The notes beneath the pieces are model-generated. The model was given only the letters and a program-made list of their open reading frames with translations. It did not search any database and was not told the DNA's origin. Position numbers and translations under genes: made by a program. A DNA stretch of 64,000 nt. Source: an uncultured Clostridia bacterium (GTDB lineage: Bacteria > Bacillota > Clostridia > TANB77 > CAG-508). Positions 56,990 to 64,000 of this stretch are shown in pieces. Each line of letters starts with the position of its first letter. Within the stretch, counting starts at the first letter, position 1. The DNA lies in NCBI GenBank assembly GCA_934167165.1, contig CAKPKG010000002.1, forward strand, positions 1 to 64,000, in the 5' to 3' direction.

Positions 56990-58094
56990 ATGTTAAATAT
57001 CAATAAAGTTTTAGATGAAGCAATAGAAAGAGATGCATCAGATGTACATTTAATTTATGGGTTAAAACCAATGCTTAGAGTAGCAAGAGAATTAAAGCCA
57101 GTAGAGTCAGAACCAGAACTATATGAAGACGAATTGTTTGAAGCATATGATTATTTTGTAAGAGGAAATGTAGATAAAGATGAAATATATAGAGAAACAA
57201 GAAAATTAGATACTTCATTTGAATATGGTGGAATAAGATTAAGAGTAAATATTTCATCAGCACAAGATATTCCTATATTTACATTAAGAATTATAAAAAA
57301 TACATTACCAAAATTTGAAGAATTGGGAGTGCCAGATATTGTTAGAAGAATGACACTTCAACCACAAGGATTAATACTAGTTACAGGAAAAACCAATTCA
57401 CGGAAAAACAACAACACTAAATGCTTTAATAAATGAAATAAATGAACATGAAAATAAAAAAATATTAACACTAGAAAAACCAGTAGAATTCAAACATGAA
57501 TGTAAGAAATCAATAATTGTACAAAAAGAAGTTGGTAGAGGTGGAGATGTACTTACATTTAGAGAAGGCGTAAAAAATTCATTAAGAGAAGACTGCGATA
57601 TTCTAGTAATTGGAGAGATTAGAGATAAAGAAACTATGGAAGCTGCTATAGATATGGCAGAATCAGGACATTTAGTAATTGGAACATTACATACAAAGTC
57701 ATGTGCAGAAACAATAGATAGAATGATAAACTTTTATGAAGTAAGAGACCAAGCAAGTATAAAATACTTAATGTCTGCATTACTAAAATTAGTAGTATCT
57801 CAAAGATTATTAAAAGGGACAGACGGAAAATTAGTACTATTACCAGAAGTAATGGTTGTAGATAATATTGTAGCTGGTTGCATAAGAAAAGAAAAGTTTA
57901 GTGTATCTGAATTGGAAGATGCAATACAATCTAATATAGATAAAGGTAGCATAAGCTTAATAAATTCTATTGCAAGGCTATTTGTAGACGAAAAAATAAC
58001 ATTAGAGCAAGCTAAATCTCAAATTGAGGAAAAAAACATAGAAATACTAAACAGAACAATAATGCAAATGAAAATAAAAAGAGGACATATCTAA
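56990..58094 (+). CDS. pilT: PilT, type IV pilus retraction ATPase (one +1 CGG recoding site)
   Basis: Skipping the C of CGG at 57401 joins 137 and 230 residues into 367 aa. The join rebuilds the Walker A loop: TGKTNS-G-KTTTLNAL. This loop differs from the usual GPTGSGKST but keeps the essential GKT. Then follow the Walker B region ILVIGEIRDKET and HLVIGTLHTKSCAET. N-terminal RDASDVHL is a PilT hallmark. Unshifted reading would stop within the P-loop and leave no ATPase. It acts in pilus retraction. Confidence 0.93.
57401..57404 (+). other. CGG +1 recoding site in pilT
   Basis: The zero frame reads TCA CGG; skipping the C gives AAT TCA GGA AAA ACA ACA, the glycine-lysine-threonine of the P-loop. 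The preceding codon is TCA and the next base is A. Confidence 0.92.
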
Positions 58095-58115
58095 TAAAAG
58101 ATTGGAGGACAAAAT

Positions 58116-59465
58116 ATGCCTGTATATATATATAGAGCAGCCACTAAAGATGGACAGGTAGTTAGAAACAGAGTGGAAGAGATTAATAGATTCATGTTAT
58201 TAAGAAAATTAAAAAACAATGATCTTCTACCAATATCTGTTACACAAATCAATACAAGAATAAATAGAAATCTTCAAAAACGAAAGAAAAATGTGGAAAG
58301 TAATACTAGTGTGCTAAAAAGCATAAGAAGCAAAGAAATAGAAAAGAATATGAATTCTAAAACCAAAGTTTTTGCAGAAAAGGCAAAACAAAAATTATTT
58401 TCTAATGTAAGAATAACACACAAAGATTTAGTAATATTTACACAAGATTTTTATTTATTGAAAAAAGCAAATTTTAATAATATACATGCATTAACTACTA
58501 TTATAGAAAGTACACAAAATCCATCACTAAAGGGAATTTTAGAGGATATTCTTTTAGGAGTTGAAGCTGGTGAAAACATGTATACAACAATGGAATATTA
58601 TTCAGAAGTGTTTCCACCTATATATGTAAATATGATAAAAGTTGGGGAACTTTCAGGTTCTCTTACAAGAGCGCTAGAGCAAGCTGTTAAATATTTAGAT
58701 GATTCTATGGCTTTAAATAGAAAAATCAGAGCAGTATTAGTGCCAAACCTTATCATGTTCTTTGGACTTTTAGCATTACTTATAGTAGGTACATTGGTAG
58801 CAATACCAGCACTTCAAGGATTGCTTGAATCTTCAGGAAGTACAGATCAATTACCTAAAGCAACACAGAATTTTGCTACATTTCTAGATAATGTAATTGA
58901 ATTTTGGTATATACCTGTAATAGTTATTTTGGCTATAGTTGTATCAATATTCTTATATGTTAGAACTCCAAAAGGAAAATATAATTATCATTATTTTAAA
59001 TACAGAATGCCTGTTTTTGGAAAATTAATATATGCAGTAGATTTTTCAAGATTAATAAAAGCTATATTACTAAATATACAAAATGGAATGAGATTACAAG
59101 ATGCATTAGAAACAAGTAAAAATATATCAAACAATTTAGTAATGTTATCATTAATTGAGTCATCTATTAATAATATATTAATAGGGCAAAGTTGGATAGA
59201 GCCATTTGAAAAATCTGGGCTATCTACACCAATGGCTACAGAAATGTTAAAAATAGGTATGCAAACTGATTTGCCAGAAATGATGCAAAAACTATTAGAT
59301 TATATGGAAATAGATATTCAAAATATTATGAATAGGATAATGAAAGTATTGCCACAGATAATATATATTATAGTTGGTATATTATTAATATTTGTAACAA
59401 TAGTAGTATTAGTACCATTAATTCAAATATACATGGGTACTTGGATGTTTTCAGCATACTTATAG
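58116..59465 (+). CDS. pilC: PilC, type IV pilus platform protein
   Basis: The 449-aa polytopic membrane protein has two type-II-secretion F domains (near residues 110-230 and 310-430), each with FxxDFYxLxxxN-like starts and long hydrophobic helices. It is the membrane platform acted on by PilB and PilT. It follows pilT by 21 bases. SD TTGGAGG. Confidence 0.93.
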   Translation: MPVYIYRAATKDGQVVRNRVEEINRFMLLRKLKNNDLLPISVTQINTRINRNLQKRKKNVESNTSVLKSIRSKEIEKNMNSKTKVFAEKAKQKLFSNVRITHKDLVIFTQDFYLLKKANFNNIHALTTIIESTQNPSLKGILEDILLGVEAGENMYTTMEYYSEVFPPIYVNMIKVGELSGSLTRALEQAVKYLDDSMALNRKIRAVLVPNLIMFFGLLALLIVGTLVAIPALQGLLESSGSTDQLPKATQNFATFLDNVIEFWYIPVIVILAIVVSIFLYVRTPKGKYNYHYFKYRMPVFGKLIYAVDFSRLIKAILLNIQNGMRLQDALETSKNISNNLVMLSLIESSINNILIGQSWIEPFEKSGLSTPMATEMLKIGMQTDLPEMMQKLLDYMEIDIQNIMNRIMKVLPQIIYIIVGILLIFVTIVVLVPLIQIYMGTWMFSAYL

Positions 59466-59521
59466 ATTGGATTTGTATGAAGAAATTTATACAAATTTCC
59501 AATTGTTTGTGGAGGAATATT

Positions 59522-60421
59522 ATGAAAATAGGTGTTGATGTTGGCGGAAGCCACGTTGGAATAGGAATTGTAGATGCAACTGGAAAATTAATATTAAAAA
59601 AAGAAAAAGATTACGATAAAAAACAAGATGATATGTCTAATATAGTACTAAATAAAATAATTGAAATTATAAAAGAAATTATTCAAGAAAATAATATTAA
59701 TTTAGAAGAAATAGAGAGCATAGGAATAGCATTCCCAGGAACAGTATCTGAGACCTCTGTAATAAAGGCAGAAAATTTAGGAATAGAAAACTATGAAGTG
59801 GTAAGAAAAATACAAAAAGAATTTAATGTACCAATATATTTAGAAAATGATGCAAAATGCGCAGCAATAGCAGAAAAAGAATTAGGAAGTCTAAAAAAAT
59901 ATGAGGATTCAGTTTTTTTAATAGTTGGAACAGGAATAGGCGGAGCAGTATTTTTAGATGGGAAACTGTTAAAACCTAAAAGATTTTCTGGGTTTGAAGT
60001 TGGACATATGGTAATAAATAAAAATGGAATAAAATGCAACTGTGGCAGAAAAGGCTGCTTTGAAACATATTGTTCTATGAGAAGGTTAAAAGAAAAAATA
60101 AGTAAAGAATTTGGTTTAAATACTATAGATGGTATTAAAATAAGAGAATTTATTGAACAAAATCAGGAAAATGACAAATTAAATAAAATATTAGATGAAT
60201 ACATACAAGATTTGCAAATTGGAATAGCAAACTTAATAAATATATTTGAGCCACAAGCAATATCAATAGGTGGAAGTTTTGGACACTATGAAATATTGTT
60301 AAAAAGGTTACAAGATAAAATTAATGAGAAAACAGAATTATACAATAAGGAACAAATTCCTAAAATTTTAACAGCAGATTTAAAAAATGATGCTGGAATA
60401 ATAGGAGCGGCAATGATATAA
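59522..60421 (+). CDS. ROK-family sugar kinase
   Basis: I chose ATG 59522 after GGAGGAAT; an upstream in-frame start at 59441 lies inside pilC. The 299-aa protein has the nucleotide-binding GVDVGGSHVG, the GTGIGGAVF phosphate loop and the ROK zinc motif CNCGRKGCFETY. Glucokinase is the likeliest activity, but sugar specificity is not readable. It follows the pilus operon and ends at a terminator. Confidence 0.9.
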   Translation: MKIGVDVGGSHVGIGIVDATGKLILKKEKDYDKKQDDMSNIVLNKIIEIIKEIIQENNINLEEIESIGIAFPGTVSETSVIKAENLGIENYEVVRKIQKEFNVPIYLENDAKCAAIAEKELGSLKKYEDSVFLIVGTGIGGAVFLDGKLLKPKRFSGFEVGHMVINKNGIKCNCGRKGCFETYCSMRRLKEKISKEFGLNTIDGIKIREFIEQNQENDKLNKILDEYIQDLQIGIANLINIFEPQAISIGGSFGHYEILLKRLQDKINEKTELYNKEQIPKILTADLKNDAGIIGAAMI

Positions 60422-60427
60422 AAGGAG

Positions 60428-60458
60428 AGGAACCCTATAAGCTAGGGTTCCTGTTTTT
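60428..60458. terminator. Bidirectional terminator after the ROK gene
   Basis: A 10-bp stem AGGAACCCTA/TAGGGTTCCT is followed by GTTTTT. The convergent small gene also ends here. Confidence 0.8.
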
Positions 60459-60675
60459 AGGAAATACTTACTATTTCAGTAGATCTAATAATGGAGATTG
60501 AGTTTTCGAGTTCTCCATATATGTTGAATTGGTGAAACGTTATTTCTAATTTTTCACCAATTTCAAGACCTTTAATGGCAACAACTTTTCCTTCAGTTAA
60601 ACCTTTGGAGAACCAAAGGCTTCCATTATTAACTTCAAAAAAGTAATTACTTCCTGAAATTGTTTTAATCAACAT
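60457..60675 (-). CDS. Small beta-rich protein of unknown function
   Basis: The 72-aa minus-strand product is beta-rich with no signal peptide. It has its own promoter (60754-60782), an AAGGAG ribosome binding site and a terminator, which supports it as real. I do not recognise the family. Two hairpins, ACTAACCACTTGGTTAGT and CCCCTAAAAAGGG, in the leader may regulate it. Confidence 0.65.
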   Translation of the reverse strand: MLIKTISGSNYFFEVNNGSLWFSKGLTEGKVVAIKGLEIGEKLEITFHQFNIYGELENSISIIRSTEIVSIS

Positions 60676-60685
60676 AATAAAATCT

Positions 60686-60723
60686 CCTTGCCCTTTTTAG
60701 GGGCTACTAACCAAGTGGTTAGT
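60686..60723 (-). promoter_or_regulatory. Leader hairpins before the small beta-rich gene
   Basis: On the minus strand a perfect ACTAACCA/TGGTTAGT hairpin is followed by CCCCTAAAAAGGGC, just before the ribosome binding site. The first could be an operator or part of an RNA switch. Confidence 0.4.
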
Positions 60724-60753
60724 AATAATATAAATGCAAATATGCATATATAT

Positions 60754-60782
60754 ATTATACCATAATTTACATAAAAAAGCAA
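60754..60782 (-). promoter_or_regulatory. Promoter of the small beta-rich gene, TTGCTT-17-TATAAT
   Basis: On the minus strand TTGCTT and TATAAT are separated by 17 bases. Confidence 0.6.
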
Positions 60783-60892
60783 AATGACTCGTTAAGGAAC
60801 TTAACAATACAAATTGCAATTTTTACAAAAAAATATACAAATTTTTTTTGTTTAATGATATAATTCAAAATGGATTTAAGGAGGAATTTAAA

Positions 60893-62959
60893 TTGGGTAA
60901 AATTGTATTATTAGACGAATTAACAATAAATAAAATTGCTGCAGGTGAGGTTATAGAAAGACCTGCTTCTGTAGTAAAAGAATTAGTAGAAAATTCAATA
61001 GATGCAGGAGCAACAAATATAACAGTTGAAATACAAAATGGAGGAATTTCTAAAATCAGAATTATAGATAATGGCTCAGGAATGAATAAAGATGATTTAG
61101 AGTTTGCATTTGAAAGACATGCTACAAGCAAAATAAGAAAAGCAGATGATTTAGAAAATGTAAAATCTATGGGGTTCAGAGGTGAAGCTTTGGCAAGTAT
61201 TGCAGCAATAGCACATGTTGAGTTGACAACCAAAACAGAAGACGATGAGACAGGGCATAAAATTGTTGTAGAAGGTGGAAAAGTTTTAGAAATGGAGGAT
61301 TCAGCTTCTCAAAAAGGAACAACAATTACAGTAAGTAATTTGTTTTTCAACACACCTGTAAGATATAAATTTTTAAAAAGAGATTTTACAGAAGCTGGTT
61401 ATATAGAAGACGCAGTAACAAGAATAGCACTAGCAAATCCTAATATAGCTATAAAACTAATAAATGGAAATAAAACTATAATACAAACAAATGGAAATGG
61501 AGATTTAAAAACAGTAATATACAATATATGTGGCAAAGAGATTGCAGAAGGGCTTTTAGAAGTTAATTATGAATATGAAGGAATAAAAGTAACAGGAGCT
61601 ATAGGGAAACCAGAAATTGCAAGAAGCAACAGAAGCTATCAAATGTTTTTTGTAAATAAAAGATATATAAAAGATAAAACATTATCAGCAGGAGTAGAGC
61701 AAGCATTCAAAGGTTTAATTCCAATTGGAAAATATGGAGTAGTAATTTTAAATATAGAAATAGAGCCAAACAAAATAGATGTAAATGTACATCCAACAAA
61801 ATTAGAAATAAGATTTCAAGAAGAGCAAAAAGTTTTTAAAGCAATATATCATAGTGTAAAAGAAACATTACTAAAAGGAGATTTAGTAAAAGAACCAGAA
61901 AAAGAAGAAAAAATAGAACAACAAACTATAGATGCAAAAATGGGCATACCAGAAATTGAGGGATCAAAGCAAGAAAAAGTAGAATCAGTTTTAGAACAAA
62001 AAGAAGAAGTAAAAAAACCAAGCTTTATGGGATTATTTAAAAAGAAAGAAAAAGATTCAGACGAATTTATAGAAAATTATAGTACAAATACTCTTGAGGA
62101 AATATTTGCACAAAAAAATGTAGGACAAACACAAGAAATAAAGATACCAACAGAAGAGCAAAAAGAAAGAATGGATAATATAATAGAAAAGCAAAAAGAA
62201 TTAGAAAATCCAATAGTAGAAGAACCTACAAGTAAAAACTTTGATGAAATGTATGTAAAAACATTTGGCAAACTTCCAGAAACACAAATAGCAGAACAGA
62301 ATTCTAATAAAATAGATAATAAAACATTAAAACAAGTAGAAAACATATCTGTATTTGAAGAAAAAGAAAGTTATAATAATATACCAAATTATAAATTTAT
62401 TGGAGCATTATTTTCTACTTACATAGTAATAGAAATAAAAGATGAAGTATATATAATAGATCAACATGCTGCACATGAAAGAGTTATGTATGAAAAAGTA
62501 AAAAAGAATTTTTATAGTAATATGGAAAAAGATTCTCAAATAATGTTATTGCCAGACATAATAGAATTGTCACATAAAGAAAAGTCAATAGTAAAAGAAA
62601 ATACAGAACTATTCAAAAAAGCTGGATTTATAATAGAAGAATTTGGTGATAATACAATAAGATTAATAGGTGTTCCTTCGTTATGTATGGACTTAGATAC
62701 AAAAGAATTGTTTTTGGAAATATTAGATGAAATAGATACAGTTGCAATAACAGCAAAACAGGAAAAAGAAGATAAATTTATAAGCACAATAGCATGTAAA
62801 GCAGCTGTAAAAGCAAATATGAAATTAACAAAAGAAGAAGTGGATACATTAATGAGACAATTACTGGTTTTACCAAATCCATTTACATGTCCACATGGAA
62901 GACCAACAGCAATAAAAATGACAAGATATGATATAGAAAGAAAATTTAACAGAAAATAA
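60893..62959 (+). CDS. mutL: DNA mismatch repair protein MutL
   Basis: I chose TTG 60893, after AAGGAGGAATTT, because it gives the family start (M)GKIVLLDELTINKIAAGEV. The 688-aa protein has the GHKL ATPase motifs ELVENSIDAG, DNGSGM and GFRGEAL. A long acidic linker follows, then a C-terminal dimerisation domain with DQHAAHERVMYEK and a late CPHGRPT. DQHAAHERVMYE corresponds to the endonuclease motif DQHAxxERxxYE, as expected where MutH is absent. No recoding site in 2 kb. miaA follows, the usual partner. Confidence 0.95.
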   Translation: MGKIVLLDELTINKIAAGEVIERPASVVKELVENSIDAGATNITVEIQNGGISKIRIIDNGSGMNKDDLEFAFERHATSKIRKADDLENVKSMGFRGEALASIAAIAHVELTTKTEDDETGHKIVVEGGKVLEMEDSASQKGTTITVSNLFFNTPVRYKFLKRDFTEAGYIEDAVTRIALANPNIAIKLINGNKTIIQTNGNGDLKTVIYNICGKEIAEGLLEVNYEYEGIKVTGAIGKPEIARSNRSYQMFFVNKRYIKDKTLSAGVEQAFKGLIPIGKYGVVILNIEIEPNKIDVNVHPTKLEIRFQEEQKVFKAIYHSVKETLLKGDLVKEPEKEEKIEQQTIDAKMGIPEIEGSKQEKVESVLEQKEEVKKPSFMGLFKKKEKDSDEFIENYSTNTLEEIFAQKNVGQTQEIKIPTEEQKERMDNIIEKQKELENPIVEEPTSKNFDEMYVKTFGKLPETQIAEQNSNKIDNKTLKQVENISVFEEKESYNNIPNYKFIGALFSTYIVIEIKDEVYIIDQHAAHERVMYEKVKKNFYSNMEKDSQIMLLPDIIELSHKEKSIVKENTELFKKAGFIIEEFGDNTIRLIGVPSLCMDLDTKELFLEILDEIDTVAITAKQEKEDKFISTIACKAAVKANMKLTKEEVDTLMRQLLVLPNPFTCPHGRPTAIKMTRYDIERKFNRK

Positions 62960-62978
62960 TTTTAAAAAGGAAAGAAAA

Positions 62979-63901
62979 ATGGACAAACCAAAAGTAATAG
63001 TTATTGTAGGGCCAACAGCTTCTCGGAAAATCTGGCCTTGCAATAGAACTTGCAAAACAAATAAATGGAGAGATAATTTCGGCAGATTCTATGCAAATAT
63101 ATAAAGATATGAATATTGGAACTGCCAAAGTTTTGAAAGAGGAGATGCAGGGAATTAAGCATTATATGTTAGATATAGTTTCTCCAGAAGAAAGATATAG
63201 TGTTTCTGATTTTAAAAAACAGGCAGAACAGTGTATAGAACAAATTTTACAAAAAGGTAAGGTTCCTATTATTTGTGGAGGGACTGGCTTATATGTAAAT
63301 TCTTTAATCTATGGAATAGAATTTGCAAATGAAGAAATAGACACGAAATATAGAGAACATTTAAATGAGATTGCACAAAAAGAAGGACTAGAGAAGTTAT
63401 ATAAAAAAGCATTAGAAATAGATCCAGAAGCAGCAAATAAAATAAGTAAGAATGATCAAAAAAGAATTATACGAATACTAGAAATATATCATAAAACAGG
63501 AAAAACAAAAACCCAGCAGGATTTGGAATCAAGAAAAAACGAAGTAAAATACGATTATAGAGTTTTCGGAATAAATATGGATAGGCAGATTTTATATGGT
63601 AGAATAAATAAGAGGGTAGATATAATGCTAGACCAGGGACTTATACAAGAGGTGGGAAGTATTTTAGCAAACTACCACACATTTCCAACAGCGATGCAAG
63701 GACTTCGGATATAAAGAAGTTGTTGAATATATAAATGGAAATATTTCAAAAGAGGATATGGTAGAAAAACTAAAAATGGAAACAAGACGATATGCTAAAA
63801 GACAGTTAACTTGGTTTAGAAAAAACAAAGAAATATATTGGCTAGATGGAACAAATACTATAGAATACAATATGCAAATTATACTAAAAATGTATAACTA
63901 A
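62979..63901 (+). CDS. miaA: MiaA, tRNA dimethylallyltransferase (two +1 CGG recoding sites)
   Basis: The start is ATG 62979 after AAAGGAAAG. Two C-skips, at codon 16 (63024) and at 63706, give 306 aa, the family length. The first restores the P-loop GPTASGKSGLA, the second restores MQGLGYKEV. DSMQIYKDMNIGTAK and GGTGLYVNSLIYG lie between. MiaA adds a dimethylallyl group to A37 of tRNAs reading UNN codons. With a shift at codon 16, almost the whole protein depends on recoding. MiaA itself modifies tRNA and so affects frame maintenance, which makes a feedback loop conceivable. Confidence 0.94.
63024..63027 (+). other. CGG +1 recoding site 1 in miaA
   Basis: The zero frame reads TCT CGG; skipping the C gives GCT TCT GGA AAA TCT, the SGKS of the P-loop. 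The preceding codon is TCT and the next base is A. Confidence 0.92.
63706..63709 (+). other. CGG +1 recoding site 2 in miaA
   Basis: The zero frame reads CTT CGG; skipping the C gives CAA GGA CTT GGA TAT AAA GAA, the conserved QGLGYKE. The preceding codon is CTT and the next base is A. Confidence 0.92.
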
Positions 63902-63922
63902 TAATAAAAGGAGGAGTTTGAA

Positions 63923-64000
63923 TTGGCGACTAAAAAAACAAAAAAGAAACATAGCAAAAAAACTCAAAAAAGTAATGGTCAAAATAAATTATTAGGAATA
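63923..64000 (+). CDS. 5' end of a gene cut off by the window (Lys-rich N-terminus)
   Basis: A TTG at 63923 follows AAAGGAGGAG. The frame encodes a highly basic, Lys/Thr/Ser-rich start and is open to the window end. A DNA translocase of the FtsK/SpoIIIE type often has such a basic N-terminus, but too little is present to assign a function. Confidence 0.55.
   Translation, partial: MATKKTKKKHSKKTQKSNGQNKLLGI

Noticed and set aside
9071..63709. Reading the ten interrupted genes as pseudogenes
   Set aside because: They include essential single-copy-type genes (mraY, ftsW, ftsI), show no other damage, keep all motifs on both sides of the break, and all share one identical break type.
9071..63709. 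Reading the 14 breaks as sequencing errors
   Set aside because: None is in a homopolymer. All are an inserted C before GG in the same codon phase, on both coding strands, while other GG contexts (TGG, AGG, intergenic) are unaffected. A modification-linked basecalling artefact would not respect codon phase.
748..63901. TGA recoded as tryptophan
   Set aside because: Tryptophan positions use TGG, and TGA is not needed to read through any gene.

Overview
The window is AT-rich, dense bacterial DNA of Clostridia (low-GC Firmicutes) character. The evidence is a sporulation set (spo0A, spoVAC/AD/AE, cwlD), a Gram-positive dcw cell-wall/division cluster (mraZ, rsmH, ftsL, spoVD/ftsI-type PBP, murE with a meso-DAP-type DNPR motif, mraY, ftsW, murG), trmFO, an L20-type leader before infC-rpmI-rplT, strong TTGACA/TATAAT-type promoters and AGA-dominated arginine codons. 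Two tRNA genes (Cys, Gly) lie at the left edge.

Layout: 1-310 tRNAs; 402-660 a promoter and possible structured RNA; 748-13571 surface and secreted proteins (a 1882-aa thioester adhesin, an Ig-like membrane protein, a diguanylate cyclase, an alpha-2-macroglobulin-like protein with an internal membrane domain); 13640-17515 cwlD, trmFO and a repeat-bearing coiled-coil protein; 17580-27659 the dcw cluster; 27813-36945 rnc, a radical-SAM protein, a YitT-type protein, mfd, an rlmB-type methylase, a DUF4364-type regulator and others; 37142-39006 a sortase and its likely substrate; 39101-44893 a CNNM/CBS transporter, a YnbB-type PLP enzyme, a YhiN-type flavoprotein, a YigZ-type protein and spo0A; 45301-47577 ribosomal genes; 47630-50039 the spoVA group and a dodecin; 50345-59465 a type IV pilus operon; 59522-64000 a ROK kinase, mutL, miaA and a cut-off gene.

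The outstanding observation is about decoding. Ten otherwise intact, mostly conserved or essential genes (alpha-2-macroglobulin, mraZ, ftsI, mraY, ftsW, rlmB, yigZ, spoVAE, pilT, miaA) are interrupted by 14 single-base +1 shifts. All 14 are the same event: an extra C directly before a GGA or GGT glycine codon, so that the zero frame reads CGG at the shift. Skipping the C restores full-length proteins with the conserved glycine in place (GDTGS in MraY, P-loop of MiaA and PilT, DDGEPSGTAG in YigZ). Reading all genes by eye I found no in-frame CGG used as an arginine codon. The sequence therefore suggests that in this organism CGG is not a normal sense codon but a +1 frameshift signal, or that CGGN is a four-base glycine codon, used routinely in housekeeping genes. 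These genes are annotated here as intact recoded CDSs, not pseudogenes.

A second pattern is a family of about 130-bp palindromic intergenic repeats. Eight copies are seen, and they fall in four pairs, each bracketing one gene (ftsI, murG, the yhiN-like gene, spoVAD).
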